Part shown: in pieces, positions 8,422 through 20,373 of the stretch
Layout: each line of letters begins with the position of its first letter
How positions within the stretch are numbered: position 1 is the stretch's first letter
NCBI RefSeq assembly: GCF_026241315.1
Contig: NZ_JAPHNA010000016.1
Location: 1 to 32,710, forward strand
Reading direction: 5' to 3'
DNA: 32,710 nt
DNA from: Campylobacter sp. MIT 21-1684
GTDB lineage: Bacteria; Campylobacterota; Campylobacteria; Campylobacterales; Campylobacteraceae
Made by a program: the position numbers and the translations under genes
The notes under the pieces: model-generated
What the model saw: only the letters and a program-made list of their open reading frames with translations
Told to the model about the DNA's origin: nothing
Databases searched by the model: none

Positions 8422-9761
8422 TGGATTTAGAAAAATTGCGTTTGAAGCTTGGTAAAGAGAAATTAAGTACTGTTTTTGGTGAAATTACAAAAATTTCAGC
8501 AACGAGTATTGAAATTTTTGGATTAAAAACAGGTATAGGTGATATAATAAAACTTGTTTCAAACGAGAATAAAAACTTGCAGACTCTCGCTATGGTTGTA
8601 GAAATTAAAGATAATTCTAGCTTTCTTAGCCCTTTTTCTTTTGTGGAAGGCTTTAAAATAGGCGATAGAGCTTTTTTAAGCGAAGGAGGAATGCAAATAG
8701 GAGTAAGCGATGAGCTTTTGGGTCGTGTAGTTGATCCTTTTATGAAGCCAAAAGATGGAAAAGCAATCATTGAACCGAGCAAATTTATGCCTATTATGCG
8801 CACTCCTATTGATGCTATGAAAAGAGGACTTATTGAAGAAATTTTTCCTGTTGGAATAAAAAGTATAGACGCGCTTTTAACTTGCGGAGTCGGACAAAAG
8901 TTAGGGATTTTTGCAGGAAGTGGAGTTGGAAAATCAACACTAATAGGTATGATAGTAAAGAATTCAAAAGCTCCTATTAAAGTTATAGCTTTAATAGGAG
9001 AACGTGGAAGAGAAATTCCTGAATTTATTCAAAAAAATCTTGGCGGCAATCTTAATAATACAGTGCTTATAGTTGCAACAAGTGATGATAGTGCTTTAAT
9101 GAGAAAGTATGGTGCTTTTTGTGCTATGAGTGTAGCTGAATATTTTAAAGAGCAAGGCAAAGATGTGCTTTTTATTATGGATAGTGTAACGCGTTTTGCT
9201 ATGGCACAAAGAGAAATAGGACTTGCTTTGGGTGAGCCACCTACAACGAAAGGGTATCCTCCAAGTGTTTTAAGTCTTTTGCCTCAGCTTATGGAACGTG
9301 CAGGAAAAGAAGAGGGTAAAGGCACTATTACGGCTTTTTTTACTGTTCTTGTTGATGGTGATGATATGAATGATCCAATAGCTGATCAAAGCAGAAGCAT
9401 ACTTGATGGGCATATAGTTTTGAGTCGAGAACTGACTGATTTTGGGATCTATCCTCCTATTAATATTCAAAATTCAGCTTCAAGGGTGATGAATGATATT
9501 ATAAGCGAGGAACATAAAGTCAATGCAAGGAAATTTAAACGTTTGCATTCTTTGTTGAAGGAGAATGAGGTATTACTTCGTATAGGTGCCTATCAAAAAG
9601 GCAGTGATAGAGAGCTTGATGAGGCTGTGTTAAAAAAAGAATTGATGCAAAACTTTATCATTCAAAATCCTGATGAAAGCTTTGAATTTGATGAAATTTT
9701 GGGAATGTTAGCTCAAATTAACAACCAAATGCAAACAAATAGTCCGGCCTTGTCTAATTGA
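8421..9761 (+). CDS. fliI: Flagellar type III export ATPase
   Basis: The 446-residue hexameric ATPase at the cytoplasmic face of the flagellar export gate, which powers export of rod, hook and filament subunits together with FliH and FliJ. Walker A is AGSGVGKST (165-173), followed by GERGREIPEF, Walker B DVLFIMDSVTRFAMA, and GEPPTTKGYPPS, all typical of the F1-like secretion ATPases. Length matches the family (about 440-460). The start overlaps folE by one base. Its partner fliJ lies 9.6 kb away in the purA operon, not beside it. Confidence 0.97.
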   Translation: MDLEKLRLKLGKEKLSTVFGEITKISATSIEIFGLKTGIGDIIKLVSNENKNLQTLAMVVEIKDNSSFLSPFSFVEGFKIGDRAFLSEGGMQIGVSDELLGRVVDPFMKPKDGKAIIEPSKFMPIMRTPIDAMKRGLIEEIFPVGIKSIDALLTCGVGQKLGIFAGSGVGKSTLIGMIVKNSKAPIKVIALIGERGREIPEFIQKNLGGNLNNTVLIVATSDDSALMRKYGAFCAMSVAEYFKEQGKDVLFIMDSVTRFAMAQREIGLALGEPPTTKGYPPSVLSLLPQLMERAGKEEGKGTITAFFTVLVDGDDMNDPIADQSRSILDGHIVLSRELTDFGIYPPINIQNSASRVMNDIISEEHKVNARKFKRLHSLLKENEVLLRIGAYQKGSDRELDEAVLKKELMQNFIIQNPDESFEFDEILGMLAQINNQMQTNSPALSN

Positions 9762-9819
9762 ATTGTGTTTTGATTTAGGACCAAAACAAAATTTGTTTTT
9801 ACTCGTTATATTTTTGTGT

Positions 9820-9825
9820 TATAAT
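9820..9825 (+). promoter_or_regulatory. Probable -10 box upstream of modE
   Basis: A perfect TATAAT, preceded by TTGTGT and a T-rich stretch. The 238 bases between fliI and modE otherwise hold a weak possible fliI terminator (GTTTTG/CAAAAC, about 9766-9786) and the coding-like broken tract described next. Transcription from about 9832 would give modE an untranslated leader of roughly 170 bases. Confidence 0.5.
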
Positions 9826-9884
9826 AAAAAGTTTGTTTGTAGGGTTTGTAAAAGCTAAGAATTTAAGAAATTTAGAAGTAAAGA

Positions 9885-10066
9885 GTGAAAAAACCTAAGA
9901 GTTTCTATAAAAGAGCATTTGAATACTAGCAATAGTAAAAGCTTCATTACCTTGAATCTCTAAAATCTTCTGAACAATTTAAAACGGACTTGGAAGAAAA
10001 TGAAAAAAAATTCTAGTGAAAGCAGTATTGCTATACAAAATAAGAATATACAAGAAAAAAAACAAG
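9885..10066 (+). pseudogene. Possible decayed small ORF overlapping the modE start
   Basis: From the GTG at 9885 a frame reads VKKPKSFYKRAFEY and then stops at 9927. A second frame continues with NTSNSKSFITLNL (9922-9960), the first frame resumes with KSSEQFKTDLEENEKK (9963-10010), and the modE frame takes over after a run of eight As with NSSESSIAIQNKNIQEKK. Read together they look like one hydrophilic protein of about 65 residues interrupted by three frame changes. The first 27 residues of ModE, absent from the E. coli protein, would be its tail. This is pattern reading only; I do not recognise the protein, and AT-rich leader sequence could mimic it. Confidence 0.3.
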
Positions 10067-10413
10067 AGTGTTTCGTTGTTAAAACTAAAACTTGGATAGA
10101 AAATGCTGATGGAGAATTGCTTTTTGGTAAAGGTAAAACAGCACTTTTAGAACTTATTGCACAAACAGGAAGTTTGCTTCATGCTTCAAAACTAATGGGC
10201 TTGAATTACAAAAAAGCTTGGTTGCATTTGCAGACTCTGCAAAAAAACAGTCAAGAAAGTTTGGTAATTACAAAACAAGGTCGTTCAAAAAATTCGGGTA
10301 CAAAACTTACCCCTAGAGCAATGCAGTTAATACAAAACTATACTATTTTGCAAAAAGATGTAGAGGAATATGCAAATAAAAGATTTAGGGAGCTTTTTTT
10401 GAAGAAAAAATAG
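10000..10413 (+). CDS. modE: ModE-type molybdate/tungstate-responsive regulator, DNA-binding domain only
   Basis: A 137-residue LysR-like winged-helix protein. Residues about 28-120 match the ModE N-terminal domain: KTALLELIAQTGSLLHASKL, then MGLNYKKAWLHLQTLQ, which parallels the ISYKSAWDAIN recognition helix of E. coli ModE, then a basic wing (TKQGRSKNSGTKLT). There is no C-terminal Mop domain, so it lacks the usual molybdate-binding part; such single-domain ModE proteins are known in Campylobacter. The first 27 residues are a polar extension of unknown origin. The ATG at 10000 has GGAAG upstream. The target genes (mod transporter, molybdoenzymes) are not in the window. Confidence 0.85.
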   Translation: MKKNSSESSIAIQNKNIQEKKQECFVVKTKTWIENADGELLFGKGKTALLELIAQTGSLLHASKLMGLNYKKAWLHLQTLQKNSQESLVITKQGRSKNSGTKLTPRAMQLIQNYTILQKDVEEYANKRFRELFLKKK

Positions 10414-10483
10414 TTTTTTAACGAATATAAAATCTATCGTTTTGTATTTGAGAACTAATAATACAAATTTAATGGAAAATTAT

Positions 10484-10489
10484 AAGGAG
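10484..10489 (+). promoter_or_regulatory. Ribosome binding site that fixes the chemoreceptor start
   Basis: AAGGAG seven bases before the ATG at 10497. An in-frame TTG at 10491 is only one base past this site and is too close to be used. Confidence 0.8.
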
Positions 10490-10496
10490 TTTGAAA

Positions 10497-12599
10497 ATGT
10501 TTAAAACTTTAAGTATAGGTTTAAAACTAATACTTTCTGTAGCAGTTGTTATCCTTTTAGGGCTTTTTATTTTGATTTTTTTGATTACAAGTCAAGTCAG
10601 TCAAAATATCTCAAAAAATACCGAAGAAATTCTTTCTTCAACCTCAAAAGACTATGCAACACACGCTCAAGGAATTTTTAATGAAATGATAGCTTTGGAA
10701 AAAAGTGTTGCAAATACTCTCACTGAAGTATTTCAGTTAAAAGTCAGTGAAAAAATAGATATTGATAATATCACTAATATCATCATAAATATTTTTGATA
10801 ACAGTCTTTATGCAAATTTTGCATATTTGTATTTGATTGATCCTCCTCAGTCTTTTAAGGAGCAAAATCCTTCATTTCTAACTCATAATAACAATTTTGT
10901 AATGTTGTACTTTGATAAAGATACGCTTAGTAAAGGTCAAATTGAAGCTGTGCAATCAAGAGATGATATTGTGAATTTTGATACAACGCAAAATGTTCTT
11001 AAAAATGCACGATATGATGAAAATAAAGTGTTTATAGGCAAACCCCTAAAGATGAATTTAAATGGTGAAGATTTTTATGGTGTTAATATTGCTATGCCTG
11101 TATTTGATCATAATAATAAAATCATTGGTGTTATGGGTATGACTTTAGATTTTTCAAGTGTAGCTGAATACCTTTTAGATCCTTTAGGGAGACAATTTGA
11201 AGGAGAATTGAGAGCTCTTTTGACTTCAGATTCGATTGTAGCTGTTCATCCTCATAAAGAGCTTCTTTTAAAGAATTTGCAAAAACTTAACCCAAATGAA
11301 AGTGCTCAAAAGGTTTATGAAGCTATTCGTAAAGGTGAGAATGGAATTTTTGATTATATTGCTTCAGATGGGGATGATTCATATGCAGCGTTTAATAGTT
11401 TTAAAATACAAGACAGTTCTTGGAGTATCATAGTAACTGCTCCTAAGTACTCAGTCTTTAAACCTTTGAAAAAACTTCAAATGACTATTATTGTCGCGGC
11501 TTTATTATTTGTTCTTGTTGTATTGGCTGTAGTGTATTATTGTGTTCGAAAAATAGTAGCAAGCAGACTTCCAATCATTGTAAGTGCTTTAGAATCGTTT
11601 TTTCGTTTTTTAAATCATGAAAAAGTTGAACTTAGGCAAATTAGAATTCGTGCAGATGATGAACTTGGTGCGATAGGAAAAATGCTTAATGAAAATATAG
11701 AAAAAACAAAAAATTCTTTAATGCAAGATCAAAAAGCTGTTGATGAAGCAGTGCAAAGTGCTAAGGAAATTGAAACTGGTAATCTTACAGCAAGAATTCT
11801 TCAAAATCCTATAAATCCGCAGCTTATCGAACTTAAAAATGTGCTTAATAAAATGCTGGGTGTTTTAGAATACAAAATTGGTTCTGATATGAATGAAATC
11901 AACCGTGTCTTTAATAGTTATAAAGCCTTCGATTTTACAACTGAAATTCAAGAAGCCAAGGGTGAGGTTGAAATAACGGCAAATATTTTAGGTCAAGAAA
12001 TAAAACAAATGCTTATGACTTCTTCAGAATTTGCGAAAGAGTTGGCAGGGCAATCTGAAGCACTTCAATCTTCTATGCAAAAACTTATCGATGGTTCAAA
12101 TTCTCAAGCAAATTCTTTAGAACAGTCAGCTAATGCTGTGGAGCAGATTAATGTTTCTATGCAAAATGTAAGCGTGAAAACCGTTCAAGTTGCTACTCAA
12201 GCTGAGGATATTAAAGATATTGTCAGTGTGATTAAAGATATAGCTGATCAAACAAATCTTTTAGCCCTCAATGCAGCTATAGAAGGAGCAAGAGCTGGAG
12301 AACACGGAAGAGGTTTTGCTGTTGTTGCGGATGAGGTGAGTAAGCTTGCAGAAAGAACTGGAAAATCTTTAAGTGAGATTGAAACAAACATCAATGTTTT
12401 AGTCCAAAGCGTCAATGAAGTTTCGGTTTCTGTTAAAGAACAAACGAGCAATATAGCAAAGATTAATGATTCCATAACAGAACTTGAAAATCTTACAAAG
12501 GAAAATGTTGAGATAGTCAATTCGACAAATACAATTACACATAGAGTAAATCAGGTGGCTAGTTCTATTTTAGATGATGTGAATAAAAAGCAGTTTTAA
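10497..12599 (+). CDS. Methyl-accepting chemotaxis protein, Tlp1/CcaA-like
   Basis: A 700-residue transmembrane chemoreceptor. TM1 is about residues 9-31, a periplasmic sensor of about 290 residues follows (dCache-like, with two alpha/beta modules), and TM2 is about 328-350. HAMP-like and helical linker segments lead to the conserved signalling tip near residue 584 ([31 protein letters not shown], here split). Methylation helices flank the tip and there is no CheR-binding pentapeptide; it ends KKQF. Length and position after modE match the C. jejuni Tlp1 receptor (Cj1506c), reported to sense aspartate. The same ligand here is an inference, since the sensor domain diverges quickly between species. 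Confidence 0.93.
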   Translation: MFKTLSIGLKLILSVAVVILLGLFILIFLITSQVSQNISKNTEEILSSTSKDYATHAQGIFNEMIALEKSVANTLTEVFQLKVSEKIDIDNITNIIINIFDNSLYANFAYLYLIDPPQSFKEQNPSFLTHNNNFVMLYFDKDTLSKGQIEAVQSRDDIVNFDTTQNVLKNARYDENKVFIGKPLKMNLNGEDFYGVNIAMPVFDHNNKIIGVMGMTLDFSSVAEYLLDPLGRQFEGELRALLTSDSIVAVHPHKELLLKNLQKLNPNESAQKVYEAIRKGENGIFDYIASDGDDSYAAFNSFKIQDSSWSIIVTAPKYSVFKPLKKLQMTIIVAALLFVLVVLAVVYYCVRKIVASRLPIIVSALESFFRFLNHEKVELRQIRIRADDELGAIGKMLNENIEKTKNSLMQDQKAVDEAVQSAKEIETGNLTARILQNPINPQLIELKNVLNKMLGVLEYKIGSDMNEINRVFNSYKAFDFTTEIQEAKGEVEITANILGQEIKQMLMTSSEFAKELAGQSEALQSSMQKLIDGSNSQANSLEQSANAVEQINVSMQNVSVKTVQVATQAEDIKDIVSVIKDIADQTNLLALNAAIEGARAGEHGRGFAVVADEVSKLAERTGKSLSEIETNINVLVQSVNEVSVSVKEQTSNIAKINDSITELENLTKENVEIVNSTNTITHRVNQVASSILDDVNKKQF

Positions 12600-12697
12600 T
12601 TTCGTTTTACAACTTAAAAGCATATGGGCTCTGTTGAATAGTACCTATTTTATAAATTTTTGAATATTATTGTAAATAAAAAATAATGGAGATAACA

Positions 12698-15600
12698 ATG
12701 ATACAGCAAAGTTTAGATTTAGCCCAAGATTTGCAAAGCAAAATAGAAGAAAAGCTTTCTTCTAATGAGAGAGCTTTTCATAATAAAATGCAAAAACTCC
12801 TCCGTAACCCTAAAAGTAAAGTAATGCTTATAGAATTACTCGACCGTTCTTTTCGTTGCAAAGAAAGAAAGGCAAGTTTTGATTTAATAGAGCACATCCT
12901 AAAAAAGTACGGCATAGCTGATTTTTTTACAATGTTTGAAAAAGCTTTGTTATTTCTTTTTGTACATTATGGGAAATTTTTTCCAAATTTGAGTGTACCT
13001 TTTTTTATTTCTCAATTAAGAAGTGATACAAAAGATATGGTTTTAGATTCTGATTATATTCTTCTCAAAGAACATATTGAAAAAAGAAAAAATCAAAATA
13101 TTACTTTAAATGTGAATTTAATTGGTGAAGAGGTTTTAGGAGAGGTTGAAAGTCAAGCACGAATAGAAAAGTACAAAGAAGCCTTAAGAACAAATTTTAT
13201 TACTTATATTTCTATTAAAATCACAACTATCTTTTCGCAGATCAGCAGTTTGGATTTTGAGTATTCTAAAAATGAGATAGTTAAAAGACTTGATACTCTT
13301 TATGTCCTTGCTTTAGAGGAGGAAAAAAAGCAGGGTGTTGCAAAATTTATCAATTTAGATATGGAGGAATTTAGAGATCTTGAATTGACTGTGGCGGCTT
13401 TTATGGAAAGTATAAGAAAATTTGATATTTGTGCTGGAATTGTACTTCAAGCTTATATCCCTGATTCCTATCGCTATCTTAAACAACTTGTTACTTTTTC
13501 GAAGCAAAGGGTTTTAAAAGGAATGAAACCGATTAAAATTCGTTTTGTTAAAGGGGCAAATATGGAAAATGAGGAGACTATCGCCTCACAAAGAGGTTGG
13601 GAGTTGCCTACATTTTCAAGAAAAATTGACACAGATAGTAATTACAAAAAAATGCTCCATTTTGTTCTGAAAGATGAAAATTTTAAATACATTAACATAG
13701 GTATAGCAAGTCATAATATTTTTGAAATCGCTTACGCTTATACAAGGATAAATCAAGTAGGAGCTTTAGATTCTTTTAGTTTTGAAATGCTTGAGGGTAT
13801 GAGTTTGCAATGTTCTTTTGAGCTTTCACAAATGGCTAATGTTATACTTTATGCTCCAATATGCCAGAAGCAGCATTTTAGTAATGCCATAGCGTATCTT
13901 GTTCGAAGACTTGATGAGAATACAAGCGAACAGAATTTTATGAGGCATTTTTTTAATCTTAAGATTTTAGACAATGCTTGGCAAAAGCAACAAGAATTTT
14001 TTTTACACAGCCTTGATAATGTTAAAACACTTGATACAAGTACAAGAAGAAAGCAAGACAGAAATCAAAATATTGTGCCTGAAGATTTGTATGAGAAGAA
14101 AAAATTTAGAAATGAAAGTGATACAGATTTTACTTTGCCACAAAATAGAAAATGGGCAAAAAATTTACGAAAAAAATATGAGAAATTTGAGAAATATAAA
14201 ATCTATCCTGTTGTTGGAGATTTACAATGGAGTAATTTAGAAAGTATAGAATTAAAAGATAAGATCACTACAAAGCCTTTAGCTCAAATTTATTTAGCAG
14301 GTAAAAATGAAATAAAACAGGCTTTAGATGTAGCAAAAAATTCTCAATTTAGCAAAAAAACAAATGATGAGTTGCATCGAATTTTTAAGAAAGCAGCGCA
14401 GTTGGTAAGAGAAAGAAGAGGAGATTTGATAGCTCTTGCAAGTTTAGAAACAGGAAAAACTTTTGTAGAGCTTGATCCTGAAGTAAGTGAAGCTATTGAT
14501 TTTATCGAGTTTTACCCACATTCTTTAGAAGTATTACAAAAACAAAATCCAAAAACAGATTTTCATTCTAAAGGTATAGGCGTTACAATAGCTCCGTGGA
14601 ATTTTCCTATAGGTATTTCAGCAGGTACAATAGCAGCTCCATTAGCTGCTGGTAATAGAGTTATTTATAAACCCTCTTCTCTTTCAACTCTTACAGGCTA
14701 TAAGTTGTGTGAATGTTTTTGGGATGCTGGAATTAGCAAGGATGCTTTAATTTTTCTTCCGTCTAAAGGGAGTGATATTTCACAGCATTTGCTTTGTGAT
14801 GAAAATGTGAAGTTTTGCATACTCACCGGTGGAGAAGAAACAGCCTATGCCTTACTTAAAGCTAATGCGACTTTGTTTTTAAGTGCTGAAACAGGAGGTA
14901 AAAATGCTACCATAGTAACAAAATTTGCTGATAGAGACAATGCGATCAAAAATATCATTCATTCAGCCTTTTCGAATTCAGGACAAAAATGTTCAGCCAC
15001 CTCTTTACTTATTTTAGAAAAAGAGGTATATGAAGATGAGGAATTTAAAAAGACTCTAGTTGATGCAGCAGCTTCTTTAGCTGTGGGCAGTCCTTTTCAT
15101 TTTAAAAATAAACTTGGAACACTTTGTGATAAACCAGGTCCAAAAATTATGAAAGCGCTTGAGCAATTACAACCTTATGAGGAATGGGTTTTAAAACCGC
15201 ATTTTATCGATAATAATGAATATTTGATGACTCCGGGAATTAAATATGGCACAAGAGAAAAAGATTTCACGCATATGAATGAGCTTTTTGCACCGATTTT
15301 AACTGTAATGAAAGCAGAAAATTTACAAAACGCTATTGAGCTTGCAAATTCTACAGGTTATGGCTTAACAGCAGGACTTGAAAGTTTAGATGAAAGGGAA
15401 TGGGAGCTCTTTTCAAATACAATTGAAGCGGGAAATATTTATATAAACAAACCGACTACAGGAGCTATAGTACTTCGTCAGCCTTTTGGCGGAATAAAAA
15501 AATCAGCAATAGGTTTTGGTAGAAAAGTAGGCATTTATAATTATATTACACAATTTGTAGAATTAAAACAAAATGAATTTGATGAATCCTTGCTTGATAA

Positions 15601-16225
15601 TGAGTTTTCTCAAAGCTTAGCAAAACTTAGCTTGAAAGCAAAAGCTGAAGATATAGAAGCTTTAGAAAATGCTATTATGATGGCACAATCTTATGCTTAC
15701 TATCAGAGAAATGAATTTCAAAGCGTTAAAGAATATGTAAAAGTTCGAGGAGAAGAGAATCTTTTTTCTTATGTAAGTGTTAAAAATATGGTATATAGGG
15801 TTTGTGATACTGATAGTCTGCAGGATATTTTAGGAGTAATTTTAGGGGCAAATATTGCAAAAGTATGGTTGTTGTTGAGTTATGAAAAGAATGAAAAAAT
15901 AGCTCTTGCGCAAGAATTATGCAAGAGTGCCAATCTTCAAGCTGTTTTTGTTAATGAGAACACAACCTCTTTTCTTCCAAAAATAGCCCGATATGAAAGA
16001 ATTCGTTATTTTGCAAAAGCAAATACAGAAGATGAAATTTATCAAGAAGCTGCAAAAAATGCGAAAATTATCGCACGTGAGAAACCTTTGTTAAACGGAC
16101 GTTTTGAACTCCTTGTGTATTATAATGAGAAGTCTGTAAGTATTTCCTACCATCGTTATGGAAATTTAGGTATTCGTGGTCTAGAAAGCGCACAAAGGAG
16201 AGAGAATGGAAAATGTGCAAATTAA
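12698..16225 (+). CDS. putA: Bifunctional proline dehydrogenase / 1-pyrroline-5-carboxylate dehydrogenase
   Basis: Oxidises proline to glutamate in two steps, feeding electrons to quinone through FAD and then to NAD. The protein has 1175 residues from the ATG at 12698, chosen because TGGAG lies six bases upstream; an ATG at 12686 is in frame but lacks such a site. The proline dehydrogenase barrel is about residues 150-450 ([23 protein letters not shown]). The aldehyde dehydrogenase domain is about 540-950, with APWNFP near 633, AETGGKNA with the general-base glutamate near 730, and the catalytic cysteine in SGQKCSATS near 764. About 220 further residues follow. The DNA-binding ribbon-helix-helix of E. 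coli PutA is absent, so it should not act as its own repressor. putP overlaps its end by 20 bases. Confidence 0.96.
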   Translation: MIQQSLDLAQDLQSKIEEKLSSNERAFHNKMQKLLRNPKSKVMLIELLDRSFRCKERKASFDLIEHILKKYGIADFFTMFEKALLFLFVHYGKFFPNLSVPFFISQLRSDTKDMVLDSDYILLKEHIEKRKNQNITLNVNLIGEEVLGEVESQARIEKYKEALRTNFITYISIKITTIFSQISSLDFEYSKNEIVKRLDTLYVLALEEEKKQGVAKFINLDMEEFRDLELTVAAFMESIRKFDICAGIVLQAYIPDSYRYLKQLVTFSKQRVLKGMKPIKIRFVKGANMENEETIASQRGWELPTFSRKIDTDSNYKKMLHFVLKDENFKYINIGIASHNIFEIAYAYTRINQVGALDSFSFEMLEGMSLQCSFELSQMANVILYAPICQKQHFSNAIAYLVRRLDENTSEQNFMRHFFNLKILDNAWQKQQEFFLHSLDNVKTLDTSTRRKQDRNQNIVPEDLYEKKKFRNESDTDFTLPQNRKWAKNLRKKYEKFEKYKIYPVVGDLQWSNLESIELKDKITTKPLAQIYLAGKNEIKQALDVAKNSQFSKKTNDELHRIFKKAAQLVRERRGDLIALASLETGKTFVELDPEVSEAIDFIEFYPHSLEVLQKQNPKTDFHSKGIGVTIAPWNFPIGISAGTIAAPLAAGNRVIYKPSSLSTLTGYKLCECFWDAGISKDALIFLPSKGSDISQHLLCDENVKFCILTGGEETAYALLKANATLFLSAETGGKNATIVTKFADRDNAIKNIIHSAFSNSGQKCSATSLLILEKEVYEDEEFKKTLVDAAASLAVGSPFHFKNKLGTLCDKPGPKIMKALEQLQPYEEWVLKPHFIDNNEYLMTPGIKYGTREKDFTHMNELFAPILTVMKAENLQNAIELANSTGYGLTAGLESLDEREWELFSNTIEAGNIYINKPTTGAIVLRQPFGGIKKSAIGFGRKVGIYNYITQFVELKQNEFDESLLDNEFSQSLAKLSLKAKAEDIEALENAIMMAQSYAYYQRNEFQSVKEYVKVRGEENLFSYVSVKNMVYRVCDTDSLQDILGVILGANIAKVWLLLSYEKNEKIALAQELCKSANLQAVFVNENTTSFLPKIARYERIRYFAKANTEDEIYQEAAKNAKIIAREKPLLNGRFELLVYYNEKSVSISYHRYGNLGIRGLESAQRRENGKCAN

Positions 16226-17990
16226 TATTCAAATATCAGTTACATTTATAGTTTATGCTGTTTTAATGCTTTTTATAGGTTTTTATTTTTATAAAAAAAA
16301 TAAAAATACAGAGGATTATTTTCTTGGCGGTCGTTCTTTAGGTCCTGTGGTTTCAGCTTTGAGTGCAGGAGCTTCTGATATGAGCGGTTGGCTTTTGTTG
16401 GGTTTGCCAGGTGCTTTGTTTATAAGCGGTTTTATAGAAGCTTATATTGCTATAGGTTTAGTCGTTGGAGCTACTTTAAATTGGACTTTTGTCGCAAAGA
16501 GATTAAGAATTTACACAAGTACTATTGCCAATTCTTTGACTATACCTGATTATTTTGAAACGCGTTTTTCAGATGATAAACATATTTTACGAGTTATTTG
16601 TGCTATTGTTATTTTGATTTTTTTTACCTTTTATGTTTCTTCTGGATTAATTAGTGGAGCAAAACTTTTTGAAAGTACTTTTGGTATAGAGTATAATTAT
16701 GCTCTTAGCACGGGTACACTCATTATCGTTGCTTATACTTTTTTTGGAGGGTATAAGGCAGTATGTTGGACTGATATGATACAAGGATTGTTGATGTTGA
16801 GTGCTCTCATCATCGTTCCAATTGTAATGCTTATGCATTTAGGTGGTTTGAGTGAGGTAGAAAAATACATCCACAATTCAGACCAATCTAGCCAAAGAAT
16901 TCTTCAAATGCAAGATACTGCGCCTGAAATTCTTGCTAATCTTGATTCTGAAAGCTCAAAAGAACAAATTGTTCTTCTAATTAAAGAACTTGAAAATGTC
17001 AAAGACAGAATTTTTACTACAAAGAATGTACCTGATTCATTTTCTCAATTCTCTTTACTTTTTAATGGAGAAACTTCTATTCACACTCAAGAATTTTCAA
17101 AGAAACTTGAACAAGCTTTAAGAGAGAATGATATTGAGAGTTTGAAAATTTTGCTTGAAGGTTTTAGCACAATTTCTTTGATTAGTAAGCAACGTCTTGC
17201 TTGGTTTAATGAAACTTCTATTTTGGGTATTATTTCAGCTTTGGCTTGGGGATTTGGGTATTTTGGACAGCCTCATATTTTGGTACGTTTTATGTCTATT
17301 CGTTCTATCAGAGATATACCTAATGCCACTTTTGTAGGTATAGTTTGGATGGTACTTTGTTTGATAGGTGCTTGCTCAATAGGACTTTTAGGCATAGCGT
17401 ATGTGAATAAATTTAATCTTTCTTTAAATGACCCTGAAAAAATTTTTATTGTAATGTCAGGTTTATTGTTTAATCCTTGGATAGCAGGTGTTTTACTCTC
17501 TGCTATTTTAGCAGCAATTATGAGTACAGCAAGTTCGCAGCTTCTTGTTTCAAGCTCAACCTTAGCAGAGGATTTTTATAAAAAAATACTTAAAACAGAT
17601 GCCCCAAATCATATCGTATTAAATATTGGTAAAATGGGTGTATTGCTTGTAGCCCTTATAGCTTTTTTTATCTCAAGTGATAAAAATTCAAGTGTTTTGA
17701 GTATAGTTGCATATGCTTGGGCTGGTTTTGGGGCGAGTTTTGGTTCTGTGATGCTTTTTTCGCTTTTTTGGAGCAAAATGACACGAATTGGAGCTATTGC
17801 AGGAATGATTACTGGAGCTGTGGTTGTGGTTGTGTGGAAGAATTATATTGGAGAGTATTTTCCTTTGTATGAGATAGTTCCGGGCTTTGTAGCTGCTTCT
17901 TTGGTTATAGTTTTGGCAAGTCTCTTTACTTGTGTGAGACCGGGGACAAAAGAAGCATATGAAAAGATGTTAAAGGAAATGAAAAAGTAG
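16206..17990 (+). CDS. putP: Sodium/proline symporter with enlarged periplasmic loop
   Basis: An SSS-family (SLC5-like) Na+/proline carrier in the inner membrane. Thirteen helices can be traced. D58 in [14 protein letters not shown] and S440/T441 in [16 protein letters not shown] correspond to the sodium-site residues D55 and S340/T341 of E. coli Put[14 protein letters not shown] (351-363) is also conserved. The protein has 594 residues against about 500 for the usual family member. The excess lies between TM6 and TM7, where residues 215-336 form a hydrophilic, mostly helical segment; in the PutP topology this loop is periplasmic. The ATG has AAGGAG upstream and lies inside the end of putA, so uptake and catabolism are coupled. 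A strong terminator follows. Confidence 0.95.
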   Translation: MENVQINIQISVTFIVYAVLMLFIGFYFYKKNKNTEDYFLGGRSLGPVVSALSAGASDMSGWLLLGLPGALFISGFIEAYIAIGLVVGATLNWTFVAKRLRIYTSTIANSLTIPDYFETRFSDDKHILRVICAIVILIFFTFYVSSGLISGAKLFESTFGIEYNYALSTGTLIIVAYTFFGGYKAVCWTDMIQGLLMLSALIIVPIVMLMHLGGLSEVEKYIHNSDQSSQRILQMQDTAPEILANLDSESSKEQIVLLIKELENVKDRIFTTKNVPDSFSQFSLLFNGETSIHTQEFSKKLEQALRENDIESLKILLEGFSTISLISKQRLAWFNETSILGIISALAWGFGYFGQPHILVRFMSIRSIRDIPNATFVGIVWMVLCLIGACSIGLLGIAYVNKFNLSLNDPEKIFIVMSGLLFNPWIAGVLLSAILAAIMSTASSQLLVSSSTLAEDFYKKILKTDAPNHIVLNIGKMGVLLVALIAFFISSDKNSSVLSIVAYAWAGFGASFGSVMLFSLFWSKMTRIGAIAGMITGAVVVVVWKNYIGEYFPLYEIVPGFVAASLVIVLASLFTCVRPGTKEAYEKMLKEMKK

Positions 17991-18008
17991 AATTTCTATT
18001 AAAAAAAC

Positions 18009-18054
18009 AGCTCGGTTTTCATTCTTTAATGGAGACAGAGCTTATTTGTTTTAA
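18009..18054 (+). terminator. Terminator of the putA-putP operon
   Basis: A 15-pair stem (18009-18023 with 18028-18042) has one mismatch, two G-U pairs and a CTTT loop. It is followed by TATTTGTTTT and preceded by a run of seven As. It separates putP from the purA promoter. Confidence 0.75.
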
Positions 18055-18077
18055 ATTAGTTTTCATTTAAATAGAGT

Positions 18078-19789
<1,712 letters not shown>

Positions 19790-19797
<8 letters not shown>

Positions 19798-20308
19798 AAA
19801 AATTATTTTTTTATTATTTTTTGTTGTTTTTGTTTTGAGAGCACAGCAAGATTGTGAGAAGTATTTCGAAGCTAGAAAAGCACAACTTGAAGTACAAACA
19901 AGAGAATTTGATGAGGCTAAGCAAGCTTTAGAATCGTATAAAGCTTCTTTTGAAATTCTGCAAAAAGAAAGACTTGAGGCTTTGAGTAAAAAGGAAGCTG
20001 AAGTAAATGCTACTTTGGCACAGATTGAAAGTTTAAAGGCTGAAAATGAGAGGCTTTTACAAGAGAAACAGAGAATTTTACAAACTATTGATGATAAAAC
20101 TGAAGGTAGAGTAAAAGAGATTTATTCCCAAATGAAAGATGCGGCTATAGCTGGGGTTTTAAGCGAAATGGATGTTGAAGAAGCAAGTAAAATTATGCTG
20201 TCTTTAGAATCTCGTAAAATTTCAGGTGTGCTTTCAAAAATGCAACCAAAAAAAGCAAGTGAATTAACGCTACTTTTAAAAAGTTTAGATAATAATACAA
20301 GCAATTAA
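19790..20308 (+). CDS. Exported coiled-coil protein, MotE-like / MgtE N-terminal-like, Cj1496c ortholog
   Basis: A 172-residue exported protein: residues 1-18 are a hydrophobic signal peptide (IIFLLFFVVFVL), 20-115 a charged coiled coil, and 118-165 a small helical domain (LSEMDVEEASKIMLSLESRK) like the MgtE N-terminal/MotE domain. MotE in Sinorhizobium is a periplasmic chaperone for a flagellar motor protein, so following fliJ suggests a flagellar role. C. jejuni Cj1496c in this position is a known periplasmic N-glycoprotein affecting invasion and colonisation. Both D/E-x-N-x-S/T sequons are here: EVNAT at N73 and DNNTS at N169. Function otherwise unknown. Confidence 0.8.
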
Positions 20309-20373
20309 AAATTTTTAACATTCTTTTACTAAAAATATATTATTATTTGAAAATTATTTAGAAAGGCGTAACA

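Noticed and set aside
8402-8803. 133-codon antisense frame opposite the folE/fliI junction
   Set aside because: It mirrors the conserved fliI coding sequence, has no ribosome site and encodes no recognisable protein.
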